From positions 1 to 64,000 of the forward strand of contig SVLB01000003.1 in NCBI GenBank assembly GCA_015068135.1: a stretch of 64,000 nt of DNA, given 5' to 3'. How positions within the stretch are numbered: the stretch's first letter is position 1; each line of letters opens with the position of its first letter. Positions 6,376-17,500 of this stretch are shown piece by piece. The DNA is from Oscillospiraceae bacterium. Its GTDB lineage: Bacteria > Bacillota > Clostridia > Oscillospirales > Oscillospiraceae. Position numbers and translations under genes: made by a program. The notes beneath the pieces are model-generated. The model saw only the letters and a program-made list of their open reading frames with translations, did no database searches and had not been told where the DNA came from.

Positions 6376-8691
6376 TTAACCTCCTAATTCTACATTCCAG
6401 CCAGCCAGATAACGCTCCAGCACAATGGCGTCCCAGTCGGATACCTCGCCGTCACCGTCGGTATCTGCGGTCGCAGCTTCCATCGCTACGCTCCAGCCAG
6501 CCAAATACCGGTTCAGTATAATCGCATCCCAATCGGATACCTCGCCGTCACCGTCCGTATCGCCGATCAGACAGTCCAACACAGTAACACTTCCTGCGCC
6601 AGCAGCAAACTCCAGCTTTTCTCCGGCAGTATTTCTTGCTTCCACCGGGGAAACAGACACCTCATAGCTGCCGGCAGCTGCAGTATCCTTGATCCGGAAT
6701 ACCAATTTGATAATGTTTCCGTTGGCGGTATTGTTGACAGTAGCCAGAGAATCTGCCCACCGCAGGGTATAGGGTGAGGTGACGGTGGCAGAGGGTGTGG
6801 TATAGCCATTCAGCAGACCTGTATCTTCCACCTGAATCAGTTCCAGGGCAGAAGCATCATAGCTGACAGAATTTCTCAACGAAATAATGCCGGGGTTATT
6901 GCGGATGGATACATAGACCTCCACTTTAGAGCCAGCCGTACCGGTGGCGCCGGATACAGCAAAGGCAGCATCGGTGGGCGTGGAAACCGGATCATTCTTC
7001 TCCCAAACAGCATAGAAGGTATACTTCTGATTGGTGAAGCATGCCCGGAGCCAGGTGTAGTCCATCACATAGACATCGCCGCCGAGGTACAGTTTGGGAG
7101 AATAGCTGTATTCTTTCATCTTCGCTTCGGTGCACCAGCCAATATCCAGGCAGAACCATAAGTTGTCTTTGTCACGCTGCACATTCCAGCCCTTAAAGGT
7201 GTAGCCGGTTTTAGTGGGAACAGCAGAGGGAATCGTCAGCGTGCTGCCGTGGTTTACGGTCTGGGCCGGAACTGTACCGGTACCGCCGGTCAGGTCAAAG
7301 GCAATGGTAAGCTTCCGGGCAGGAGCATTGGCAGGCCAGGTAGCGTCGATGGTAAAATACTTTTGATAACTTTTGGAGCCGGTGGCTGTTTTGGCGATCA
7401 CGGTGTAGTAATACTCACCCTCCGGCCATTTTGCAAACGTGACCTCGGAATCCAAATTATACAGCAAATAACTTTTTGCATTGGGTGTCACGGTCTTGTT
7501 ATACATATTGGAGCCGGTGGTCAGATTAGTGATCATCAGCTGTACAGAGGTCAGATTTGTGTTGCTGGTGATGTAGCCGTAAACACCGTGTCCCTCACCG
7601 TAGGGGTGCACGGTTGCTGGATGGTTGATAGCCATCCGGATCCCGGAAAGAGAAGTCAAAGCCAGACCGTTCTTTCGTGTCACCATCCGGTCTATGGAGG
7701 TGCCGCTTGCCCAGGAAGCAGAGGTGTAAATATCCGTGCCGTTGTTGCCGCGATACACGTCCACGATCACAAACTTACCCTTTTCCAGGGTGGTCGTTGA
7801 GCCCTTGTAGCCAGCAACCACTGCCCAATGCTGGGCTTTGGAGCCAACGGCAGGCCGGTGAACAAGGACAGGATATCCCCTCGAAAGCTGGTCATATACT
7901 GTATCCCAGTTGATGGAGCTGTGGCTCACATAACCGCAGTTGCTCCAATAGGCATAATCATTATCCCCGTTTTTACTGACCAGAGCGTTATATACCAAAT
8001 TCTTTTCCTCTGTGGTGGTAGCTCCGTGCAGATATGCCTCAGTGGTCGCCATAGATACCACGGCACAGTCACCGGATACTTGCTGGTTGATGCGGGACTT
8101 CAGCACTTGGGAGGACAAATCGATATTATAATAGATCTGACTGGCAGATCCGGAGGATACCGTGCTATCGGAGAAGCTGTAGTGATAGCCATAAACAAAG
8201 GTGCGCTCCCCGTCAGATGCCTTCAGATTGTAGATCTTCCCGTTTTTGATGCCCCAACCGTCTTTGGAAACCCGTACCTTGTCGTCAAAATTGCCTTCTG
8301 CGGTGTAGAAGGTGTTGCCTGTGCGGGACAGGACCACAAACCAGTGGTTGCTGGTATGAATGATGTCACCGGTACGAATCTCGTTCAGATCAGTAAATTT
8401 GGTGAAACCGGAGCCTGTCCATGCTGCACTGGTGGATCCATATACGTAAGCCGCAAAATCTGCTGCATAGGCACAGCAGCCCGTGCTGGACCATTTGGAC
8501 AGCTTAGGGGTTTGACTGTCGCCCCAGGCAATGCCATTTTTCCAGCGGGCGTCACTTAGAAATGCTTGTACCTTTGTTTCAAAAGTGGATGTACTGATAA
8601 CAGCTTTGGCGGTTGGGAACATTGCAGTCACTGCTGTCAGCAGCAAAAGCAGTGTCAGAAATGCCGTAATCGCACGTTTAAATCCTCTCAT
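6376..8691 (-). CDS. Papain-like peptidase/amidase with cohesin and dockerin
   Basis: A 771-residue secreted protein. After a signal peptide (residues 1-30) comes a CHAP/NlpC-like domain (TGCCAYAADFAAYV, then HTSNHWFVVL). A C39-like papain fold follows (SGDCAVVSMATTEAYL, AQHWAVVAGYKG, FVIVDVY). Next are a linker, an InlB-B/Listeria-Bacteroides-type repeat (FDLTGGTGT, GYTFKGW), a cohesin (NPGIISLRN, VSYDASALEL) and a C-terminal dockerin with two Ca-binding loops, each DTDGDGEVSDWDAI. The start at 8691 follows GGAGG; an upstream in-frame ATG has no such site. Carrying both cohesin and dockerin means it could link to the anchored cohesin next door and also recruit or polymerise. The substrate is unknown: peptidoglycan or protein, not obviously polysaccharide. 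Confidence 0.87.
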   Translation of the reverse strand: MRGFKRAITAFLTLLLLLTAVTAMFPTAKAVISTSTFETKVQAFLSDARWKNGIAWGDSQTPKLSKWSSTGCCAYAADFAAYVYGSTSAAWTGSGFTKFTDLNEIRTGDIIHTSNHWFVVLSRTGNTFYTAEGNFDDKVRVSKDGWGIKNGKIYNLKASDGERTFVYGYHYSFSDSTVSSGSASQIYYNIDLSSQVLKSRINQQVSGDCAVVSMATTEAYLHGATTTEEKNLVYNALVSKNGDNDYAYWSNCGYVSHSSINWDTVYDQLSRGYPVLVHRPAVGSKAQHWAVVAGYKGSTTTLEKGKFVIVDVYRGNNGTDIYTSASWASGTSIDRMVTRKNGLALTSLSGIRMAINHPATVHPYGEGHGVYGYITSNTNLTSVQLMITNLTTGSNMYNKTVTPNAKSYLLYNLDSEVTFAKWPEGEYYYTVIAKTATGSKSYQKYFTIDATWPANAPARKLTIAFDLTGGTGTVPAQTVNHGSTLTIPSAVPTKTGYTFKGWNVQRDKDNLWFCLDIGWCTEAKMKEYSYSPKLYLGGDVYVMDYTWLRACFTNQKYTFYAVWEKNDPVSTPTDAAFAVSGATGTAGSKVEVYVSIRNNPGIISLRNSVSYDASALELIQVEDTGLLNGYTTPSATVTSPYTLRWADSLATVNNTANGNIIKLVFRIKDTAAAGSYEVSVSPVEARNTAGEKLEFAAGAGSVTVLDCLIGDTDGDGEVSDWDAIILNRYLAGWSVAMEAATADTDGDGEVSDWDAIVLERYLAGWNVELGG

Positions 8692-8770
8692 AATTACCTC
8701 CTTGACAATGTAAAACGCAAATCTCTCCTGCCACAAGATCAGAAATTCGACTTGTACACAGACTATTCTC

Positions 8771-8799
8771 ATTATAAATCGCCATTATTCTTATGTCAA
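8771..8799 (-). promoter_or_regulatory. Consensus promoter of the cohesin/dockerin operon
   Basis: On the minus strand, TTGACA (8794-8799), a 17-nt spacer and TATAAT (8771-8776), giving a leader of about 75 nt before the ATG at 8691. The promoter lies between this operon and the divergent XRE gene, so that regulator could act here. Confidence 0.85.
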
Positions 8800-8873
8800 G
8801 TCGTTTTTCTGCTTACAGGTTGTTTTCCAGACTGTATTCTGTGGATAGAATATATGTCAGGAGGCGATCAACT

Positions 8874-9200
8874 ATGGAATTGGATTATACGGAAATTGGC
8901 AGACGGATCGCCAGACGGCGGCGGGAGCTTGGCTTGCGGCAGGTAGAGGTTTGCGATCGTGCCGGTATCCACGATAAGTACCTGTCCTGCATTGAGCGCG
9001 CCACCTCCATTCCGTCCTTGGAGGTCATTATGAAGCTGGCGTTGGCGCTGGATACCACGCCGGACGAATTTTTGATCGGCAGTGCCCGTTACGAAAGCGA
9101 AGAATGGAGAAATGTGGCAGAGTTGATGCGAGGGATGAGCAAGGGTCAGCTAAGGCTGGCAAAAAGCTTTTTGACCTGGCTTACAGATCAAAATATGTAA
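8874..9200 (+). CDS. XRE-family transcriptional regulator
   Basis: A 108-residue DNA-binding protein. Residues 5-65 form a Cro/C1-type helix-turn-helix (IGRRIARRRRELGLRQVEV, AGIHDKYLSCIERATSIPS, ALALDTTPDEFL). The C-terminus is a short helical tail. ATG 8874 is preceded by AGGAGG at 8859-8864; an in-frame ATG at 8793 has no such site. The gene diverges from the cohesin/dockerin operon across about 75 bp that hold that operon's promoter, which suggests local control. It ends at a bidirectional terminator. Confidence 0.9.
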   Translation: MELDYTEIGRRIARRRRELGLRQVEVCDRAGIHDKYLSCIERATSIPSLEVIMKLALALDTTPDEFLIGSARYESEEWRNVAELMRGMSKGQLRLAKSFLTWLTDQNM

Positions 9201-9214
9201 AAATATCTGCGTAT

Positions 9215-9255
9215 AAACCCCCGGAGCAGACTCGCAGAGTCTGCTCCGGGGGTTT
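9215..9255. terminator. Bidirectional terminator
   Basis: AAACCCCCGGAGCAGACTC and its complement form an 18-bp stem flanked by A- and T-runs. It lies between the convergent XRE gene (plus) and the beta-helix gene (minus). Confidence 0.9.
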
Positions 9256-9279
9256 CTGTTTGTGGGCTGTTATTTCACT

Positions 9280-11487
9280 TTAGTTCTCTTCGCTGACATA
9301 GGAAAGGATGGCGTTGCCGCCTTTGCGGACATTCAGGCCCTTTCTCAGGTTATCAAAGAGCAGGATCACAGAGCTGCCTTCGGGGACATCGGCAAAGTCA
9401 CAGACGACCTTGCCGCCCTTTTCCACATCGATGGCGTGATCACCGGAGCCGCTGACGGACAGGGCATGGTCATTGCAAACGGTGTTGGAAATGTTCAGCG
9501 TTCCCTTGACCTTGATACCGTATCTGCCGGACCCGGAAATGCTTACGTTGTCCAGATTCACAGTGGTGCCATCCATCACGTAGATGCTGTCGCCCTTTAC
9601 GATCTTGACAATGTCTACACTCTTGGCGGTAACCGTTCCGGCATCATTGAAGATGCCGTGGGTCTTAGTATTTTGGGTATGGACGGTATTTTCGTTACCT
9701 TCCAGGATCACGTTGGTAAGCACCACATTGCCGCCGTTATTGGAAATAATATGGGTGGTGTTCTTGCCTGCGGCAAGGGTGATCTTGGCATCTTCGGACG
9801 CGCCTTCGATACAGAAGCTGCCGCCAACGATCCGGAACATACCGCCGGTCTGGCTGTCCGCTGCCGTAATGGTAATGGCCTGATCGCTGGTGAGGGTCAC
9901 ATCGGTATTGATCACCGTCCAGTCGGAAACTTCCATATCCTGCAGCAGGGTGATGGTGTCAGCGTCAGGAGTTTCCTTTGCCGCGGCAAGGGCCTGCTCC
10001 AGGCTGGCAAAGCCCTTACCGTTCATAGCCACATCGGCCTCCACGATCGCAAAGTCTACAGAGGCAGTAGCACCGCCGCAGGTGATGGAGGCCATACCGG
10101 TACCGGCGGCTGTGTTGTTGGCATAGGCGATCTGCAGGTCGCCGCCGAACCAGTTACCGGTATAGGTGAGCTTTGCAGGCTCCACAGGCTCACCTGCATA
10201 CGCGGGTGTACCCTCTACCGCCAGGGCAGCGGTGGCAGAGCAGCTGCTGTCGATACAGTTTTGGGTGATGACCGCGCCGGATGCGGTGTAGGTATGGTAG
10301 TGGATATGATCCGCCGCACTGGTAGAGCCCATAATCAGGCTCATGGCAAAGTCCTGTGCCTTAACCTTACTCTTGTAGTTTGCGTATGCGGTAGCATCCC
10401 CATATACAAGATGGGATACCTCGGCTGCAGACAGAGTGCTCTGACGGCTGTGGGCATAAATTGCCAGATCGTTGCCGTCATAGCTGTAATCAATATTTGC
10501 ACCGCTGTGCAAAGTCAAAAGGATCTCGCCGGTAACATAATTGGAGGTAGCAAAGCCAGTACCGGAGGTCTCGTTATAGCAGCCGCCGTAGATACGGCGC
10601 TTGATGGTGCCGCCAAAGATATCCACGGTCACATTGCCGGTCATACTAACTTTCTCACAGCCGCCAAAGACCTGCTCCATGGTACCGCCGCTGACCATCA
10701 GCTTTGTATTGCCGGTATAACTGCCATAACAGCTTCCGCCGTAGACACTCATCACCGCACCGCCGGAGACTGTCACATTGGTACCGCCCTTGATTTCTCC
10801 GGTGCCGGGACCGCCGTTGGCACCGAAAAGATAATTTGCCTGGGCATTTCCGGTATACACCGTGTAAGCTGTGCCGCCAATGTTTGCGGTTTTGCCTTCG
10901 TGGATATATCCACCGCCATAGATGCAATACGTGGCGCTATGGCTGGACGGATCGGCCTGAGGATTCACATTGCCGCCCACATACAGATGGGTATCGCCAA
11001 GAACCTCGCCATTATTGCCGCCGCCAAAGATCTGATAGTACTGACCGCCCAGCACCGTCAGATCGGTGGATTCCACCGCGGCACCTCTTTTGCCGGCAAA
11101 GATCCGGATGGGGTTGGGCATGGTTACGTCTTCTCCGATCTTCACCTTGTAGCCGCAGGCAAAAACTGCGGCATTGTCGGTAAAATTCAGGGTAATATTC
11201 TCGAAGGTAATATGGTCCCCCAAATTGATATCTCCGGTAAGACCGGTAAGATCCAGCTCGCCGCCGGTGATGGTGACGGTCTTTCCGTGGGTACCGAGGG
11301 CTGCGGTCACTGCCACGGTGCCGTCAACCACGATCCTGCCGCCGTCGGCGACCTGGGTGAGTGCTTCGGACAGAGAGCCGCCGGAAGTCAATGTAACCTC
11401 CTGTGCCAATACATTGGTAGATAATGCAAAGGGCAAAATCATTGCTACCAACGCAATTGCGATCATCAGGGACAATACTTTTTTCAT
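9280..11487 (-). CDS. Secreted beta-helix surface protein
   Basis: A 735-residue protein with a clear signal peptide (MKKVLSLMIAIALVAMILPFA) and no lipobox or sorting motif. The body is built of short beta-strand repeats rich in Gly, Thr and Val, such as YGGGYI, VYGGSCYGSY and VFGGCEKVS, then GKNTTHIISNNGG and GSGDHAIDVEKGG. This is typical of right-handed parallel beta-helix or pectin-lyase-like folds. No catalytic residues can be assigned, so adhesion or glycan binding is as likely as lyase activity. AAGGAG precedes the start. A terminator separates it from the upstream giant gene, so it probably has its own promoter or depends on read-through. Confidence 0.75.
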   Translation of the reverse strand: MKKVLSLMIAIALVAMILPFALSTNVLAQEVTLTSGGSLSEALTQVADGGRIVVDGTVAVTAALGTHGKTVTITGGELDLTGLTGDINLGDHITFENITLNFTDNAAVFACGYKVKIGEDVTMPNPIRIFAGKRGAAVESTDLTVLGGQYYQIFGGGNNGEVLGDTHLYVGGNVNPQADPSSHSATYCIYGGGYIHEGKTANIGGTAYTVYTGNAQANYLFGANGGPGTGEIKGGTNVTVSGGAVMSVYGGSCYGSYTGNTKLMVSGGTMEQVFGGCEKVSMTGNVTVDIFGGTIKRRIYGGCYNETSGTGFATSNYVTGEILLTLHSGANIDYSYDGNDLAIYAHSRQSTLSAAEVSHLVYGDATAYANYKSKVKAQDFAMSLIMGSTSAADHIHYHTYTASGAVITQNCIDSSCSATAALAVEGTPAYAGEPVEPAKLTYTGNWFGGDLQIAYANNTAAGTGMASITCGGATASVDFAIVEADVAMNGKGFASLEQALAAAKETPDADTITLLQDMEVSDWTVINTDVTLTSDQAITITAADSQTGGMFRIVGGSFCIEGASEDAKITLAAGKNTTHIISNNGGNVVLTNVILEGNENTVHTQNTKTHGIFNDAGTVTAKSVDIVKIVKGDSIYVMDGTTVNLDNVSISGSGRYGIKVKGTLNISNTVCNDHALSVSGSGDHAIDVEKGGKVVCDFADVPEGSSVILLFDNLRKGLNVRKGGNAILSYVSEEN

Positions 11488-11508
11488 AGTATACTCCTTT
11501 ATTTCTAT

Positions 11509-11538
11509 GGGGCTGTTGCAGAATACTGCAACAGCCCC
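11509..11538 (-). terminator. Terminator after giant SGNH gene
   Basis: GGGGCTGTTGCAG-aata-CTGCAACAGCCCC, a 13-bp perfect stem placed 12 bp beyond the minus-strand stop. The T-run is modest. It shares the GGGGCTG / CAGCCCC ends seen in other terminators here. Confidence 0.65.
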
Positions 11539-11550
11539 TGCAGAAAATTG

Positions 11551-14500
11551 TTATGCTTCCTCAGTGTACCAGGCGTCGATATTGTTCGTTCCAACCTGGG
11601 CAAACCAGGGTGCCATCACTGCACGGAAGGTGTCATAGTACTGACCCACAGCCGCCTTCTGGGTCTCGGTCAGGGTCGTCATACCGTTGACCGCCAGGAT
11701 GGTAGCCTTCATGGTAGTGGTCTGCATCTTGCTCTCGACGGTCTGAGTGCCGAATTTTACAAAGGCCACGGCATTGATGGACTTCTCACCGCCATCAGAT
11801 GCCATAATGCTCTTCAGCCGCAGAGTGAACTTACCGTTGGTGGGCGCCACATCCTTCTCGTAGGTCACCACCTTGCCATCAGCCACGCTCATATCGAAGC
11901 CATAGCCGGTAACCGCGCTTTGCACAGTCTCGTCACCCATCACCGTTGCTCTGTAGCCCAAAGCATCCGCATCAGGCTTCAGGGAGATGTAGTCGATCAC
12001 CACTGCATAGCGGTGGGCGGACAGCTTACCGTTGTCGCTGACGACAATATAATCCTTGCCGTTTACATTGGCGTAGGTGTTGACATCGCCGTTGACCTCT
12101 GCGTAGCCGTTGCCTGCGTAATCATCGTTTTCCGTATCGATGAGGGTCAGGGTATAGCCCTCGGCAACGGTCACATTCTTCAGAGTCTTGCCCGCCAGGT
12201 CAATGGTGACATTGGCGGCGATGGAGGTGCTGTCGGTAACATCGGTCAGCAGAGCGATCACATTACCGTTGGCATTTTCCACAGCCTCTGTCAGAGAATC
12301 GTAGGTCTGACCATTGACCGTTGCGATTCCAGTCAGTGCGTCGATCGCCTCAGTGTAGGAATGGCCGCACACGGAGCAGGTGTAGGTCATTTCACCGTCT
12401 TCGCCATAGGTGGGAGCCTTGGTTACGACACCGTCGTCGTAGTTATGCTCGCCGTTTGCGGGCACTACATTTTCGGTCCTGGTCAGGCAGCAGACCGTGC
12501 AGGTATAGGTGGTATAGCCGTCCTCTGTGCAGGTAGGCGCGGTAACAACGCCATTGTCCCAGCTATGCTCGCAGGCAGAAACGAAACGGATGGTTGCGGG
12601 AGCCAGCTCGGTCTTATTGTTGTTGCCGTCCAGAACGAAGCCGTAGTAGTGAACCTCGCTTTGCACATTTTCCACTGCATAGTTCAGTTCAAAGGCCTTC
12701 ACATCGGCTGCCTTACCGGCATTGGAGGCGGAGGTGATCAGGGTAACGTCCTTCTTGACCACGGTCTCGTAGGTGCCGTCGTTGTCGGCATCCACGTGCA
12801 GTTCCACATAGCGGATATCCTGATCATCGGTGATCGCCAGCCGGATCGTAGCCGCATTGTCCTTCAAAACAGCGGCCTGGGTGTTGTTTGCAATGACCGC
12901 GGCAGTGGTATCGCCGAAGTCGTAGGGCTTCTGCCAGTACTCAACAGCACCGAAGGAGGTCTTGTTGGCGTAGCCCTGCTGGTCAGAGGTGTGACCGGTG
13001 GAGTAGCTGGTATCCCAGGTACCTGCATTCTTCACCATAGACAGACCTCTTTCCACATCGTAGTACATAACGCTGGAAAGCTTATGGGTATAGCCGGGAC
13101 GGACAAATCTTGCAGCGGAGATGATGTCGTCGCCAGCCTCGGTCAGCGCGCCGTAGTAGTCACGAACCGCGCTGTCATCCAGCACAAACAGCCAGCCACG
13201 GCGGTTATCGTAGTCCTGCTGTACCTGGAAGCCATCCATGTAGAAGTTGGTAGCGGTGGTGGTAATATTCTGGGTCACATTGGACTGGGCAGCCCCGTAG
13301 GGGATCTCCGCAACCACCAGCTGATCCTGGTTGGGGACGATGGTCTTGGTGACAGTCTCACCGTTTTCTTCCACGTCCACCGTCAGGGTGTGGGTACCGG
13401 AATGGGCCTCCAATGCGCTGATCAGGGTCTCATAGGTCAGGGAAGAGCCGTAGTCCGTACCGGCATCCTTGGAGAACTTCACCCAAATGACCATGGTGGA
13501 GTCAGCGGGGAAGATCACTTCCTCGGGCTCCTGGTCCACCTTATCGCTCCAGTAGGAGGAGTACTTGGTGATCTGGTTGATGCCCAGATAGGACTGACCG
13601 TAGAAGATCTGATCGTTGCCGGTGAAGTAGTAGGGGTAGTTGCTGTTGTCACCGATGTCATTTTCGTAGGGATACTCACGGATATAGCCGATGGAGTAAT
13701 CCAGCAGGTTCAGGTCCTCACCGGAGGCGTTGTAGATCTCGATGAGCTCGTAGTTATCGGCGCCCTTCTTGTGATAGCCGTCATAACCGTCGGTCATGAT
13801 CTCGGTAATGATAATATCGGCATAATCGGGTTTGGTCAGGTTCAGGGTATAGGTCTTGTCAGCAGTGCCGCCGGTAACGGTGACCGTGACGGTGGTATTG
13901 TCTTCCACAGCAATGTACTGGGAGAACTCGCCGGACTTCACCGTCTTGCCGTTGACCTGGATGGTCAGGTTACTGCCGCCCTCTGCCACGAGCCGGACCT
14001 GGCGCTGGTACTGATACAGCTCCACATCATAGGTGGTCTTGCTGGGATCGAAGCCGATGGCCGGTGCGCCGACCACTCTCAGTGCGGTCAGATCATTGGT
14101 CTCGAAGTAAGGCTCGGTGTAGTTGTTGCTGGTGGTCAGCGTGACCTGCACGTCCTTGAAGCGGTAAGTAACGCCATCCTTCTCACCGTAGACGGTGATG
14201 CAGGGATTGGAGTGAGGTGCTTCCAGGCTCTGGCCTGCATCGCCCAGGATCCAGGGGTTGATCACAGAGCCGATGCCGATGGCAGGGATCACAGCCACCC
14301 GCAGGTTGGTGTAGCCCTGAGCGGCAATGGCGGAAGCATCCACAGTCAGGTTGCCGCCGCTGACGGAAACACCGTAGCTGAGGTTTTCCTTGATCACACC
14401 GCTCTTGTACAGACGCTTGTCGGAGCTCAGGCGCAGGTTGTGGCTTGCCAGCTCGCCCATGTGGGTGGGATTCTTGCTGGCGGTGCCGCTGGTATAGTAG

Positions 14501-17500
14501 GGGTAGTTGGCATTGACGAAGAACGCATATGCCAGGTCTGTTGCGCACAAGGGAGAAATATGCATGCTGTCGTCGAACCAGTTGGTACCGACAGTTGCCA
14601 TACGCTCGTTCATGAACCGGTTGGCATCGAAGAACAAGACAGAGGGATCTGCAGTTGCGATCTGACGAACCGCCTCTGCATAGTCATCGATGTAGCCGTT
14701 GACGGTTGCATCCACAGATGCCAGGGGAGTCCACAGAACAATGGGCTTACCGGCATTTTCTTCGATCAGGCTCAGGAGATTGGCCTTGTAGGCGGCAACC
14801 TTGTCCTCACTGTGGACATAGCCGGCGGCGTGAACCTCGGGCAGCTCAGGCAGGACCATCAGCACATCGTACCGGTAACCGCTCAGAGCGGCACTGTACT
14901 GGGCCACAGTCTGACCGGGCTTTGCCAGGTTCATCATACGGATATCACGGTAAGAGCCGGGCTCGTTGGCGCCGCCGCGCATACCGTTATTGAGCAAACG
15001 GAACAAAGAGAAGTTGGGCGTCTGGCCCAGGTAGCCGGACATCTGATCCGCACCGATCACAGCCCAAAGGTTATTGACCGCAACGGTGTCGGTCCACTGG
15101 GCAGTCTCGCCCAGGCCGCTGAGCTCACGGATCTGCTGTGCAGTCAGCGCACTGCCGTAGAACTGCCAGAAGTCGAAGTCGCCCTTGAGCTTGTAGGAGG
15201 TACCGTCAGATACCGTGCCGTAACGGCCGATCTGAACGGCAAAGTTTTCACTGTTGGCAAACAGATCACCGAAGGTGGTATAGCCGGTCTTCATGCCGAA
15301 GCCCGCCGTCTGACCCATCTGAACGCCGTCCACATAGTAGGTCAGGGTACCGTTATCATAGGTAACCGCCACGGTATGGAACTGGCCATCGCCATTGACG
15401 TTTGTACCCTCTACTGCAGGCACACCGGAAACGGCTGCCTTGCCGTCATGGCAGTTAAAGTACAGCTGATTGCTCTTGGCAGGCACACCAAGCACCAGTG
15501 CGTTATCCCAGTTATCGGTGCCATTGGCAGAGATGAACACAATGGGCTGATTGGTGTTGTAGGTGCCGTCCAGCTTGGCGCGGAAAACAACGGAGAAGCT
15601 ATTCTTCAGAGTTGCCGCCTCAGCCTGGGTCAGGGTGTCGATGGTATAGCCCTCGGTTGCGGTATCGATCCGCAGACCTGCGGCATTGCCAAAGTCCAGA
15701 TAGCCGTTTTCACCGGTGAACTCCACGCTGGCCAGGGGTGTTGCGCCGGAGGCGCTGGTCATGGTCTTGTTCATCTGCACCCGATCGTCAGCCATACCGG
15801 CATTGTCGGCAATAGCCTTGACCTCATCGGCATTCAGCGCACCGCTGTAAAGCTGATAGAAGTCCATCTTTGCCTTCAGGTTGTAGGTACCTGCGCTGTT
15901 CTTGGCAAAGGAACCCACATGGGCGGTGATCTCGGTGGCATCTGCAAACAGGCTGCCCAGGGTCACGCCGTCATTCAGCTTGTGGTCCAGGGTTTGGGCC
16001 AGCACGCCGTCGATATAGTAATCCATACCGTCGGTTCTCTGTACGATGGCAATGGTATGCCATCCGTCGGTCACGTTGGCAGTATCGGTTGCCAGGGCTG
16101 CCACATTGGCGTAAGGAACATTCTCCTTGCCGTCCTTACGGACCTCATAGTAAAGGTTGTTGGCCTTACCGGGGCCACCCACAGAAATGGCATTGTTCCA
16201 GTCGTTATCGGTGCCGGGAGTCATCATCAGCAGGGCCTGATGCACCTGATGGGTAGTAGAATCCAGGCGGCCGCGGAACACCAGGGAGAACTCTCTGCCC
16301 ATTGCCTGAGCTTCTTCCAGGGTCAGAGCATCGTCCATAACATTGGCATCGGTCAGGTCCACACGGGTGGCCTTGGCGTAGTCACTGCCGCCCACGAAGG
16401 TGCCGTTGGTGGCATCGAAATCCACACTTGCCAGCAGCTCGGGTGTCTGTCTGACTTCCTCGGCAGGTGCCTGAGGCATGGTGCTGTTCATCTGGGCGGC
16501 AGTATTGGAGCCATTACCCAGGGTCGCAACCTGCTCAGCAGTCAGAGCCTTGCCGTAAAGCTGGTAGTAGTCCATATTTGCCTGCAGGCAATAGGTACCG
16601 GCACTGTCCCGCGCAAAGCTGCCGAAATGTGCCATGATATCCGTGGCATTGGCAAACACACTGCCCATGGTCACGCCGTCATTGAGCTTGTAGGCCCAGG
16701 TTTCTGCCAGCACACCGTCAATGTAGTAATCCAGGCCATCGGTTCTCTGAACGATAGCGATGGTGTGCCAATCATTTCTCACATTGGTAGTGGGGGTGTT
16801 TTTCAGGCTGATGGTATTGGGGGAACTGGTTTTCTCAGCGCCGCCCTGGCGAACCTCGTAATAGAGGTTGTTACCATTGCCGGGGCCACCCACAGCAATC
16901 GCATTGTTCCAATTCACGGAATCCGCGCCGGGTGTCAGCATCAGCAAGGCCTGATGGGGCCGGAAGCTGGTGGAAGCCAGTTTCGCACGGAGCACGATGG
17001 AGAACTCCCGATCCAGTGCCTGGGCCTCCTCCAGGGTCAGCACATCATCCACGACCTCTGCATCGGTCAGATCCACCAGCTTGGCCTTGCCAAAGCTTTC
17101 CGCGTAGGGGAAGTTACCGGTGGTGGAATCAAAGTCCACGGAAGCCAGGGGGGTCGCATCGGAAATGACGCTGGGCATGGTCTTGTTCATCTCAGCCCCA
17201 TCGTCCACTGCAGTACCGTCGCTGTCTGCCAGGGCCTTGATATCGTCCGCGCTCAAAGCGCCCTTATACAGCTGATAGTAGTCCAGGTCGCCGTCGAGAT
17301 GATAGGAACTGGCAATCGTGCCATAGGAACCGATATGGGCAGCGAAGAGGCTGGGATTGGCAAAGACCTGTCCAATGGTGTTGCCTTCCTTCACATAGTA
17401 AGCCAGGGTGTTGACCTTTGCACCGTCCACATAGTATTCAAGACCGGCAGTGGTCTGAACATAAGCAATGGTGTGCCAGGCACCGTTGGAAGCGGTCTTG

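Noticed and set aside
9262-11424. Plus-strand open frame of about 720 codons opposite the beta-helix gene
   Set aside because: Same shadow effect. It starts inside the terminator region and has no supporting motif, whereas the minus-strand gene has a signal peptide and ribosome site.
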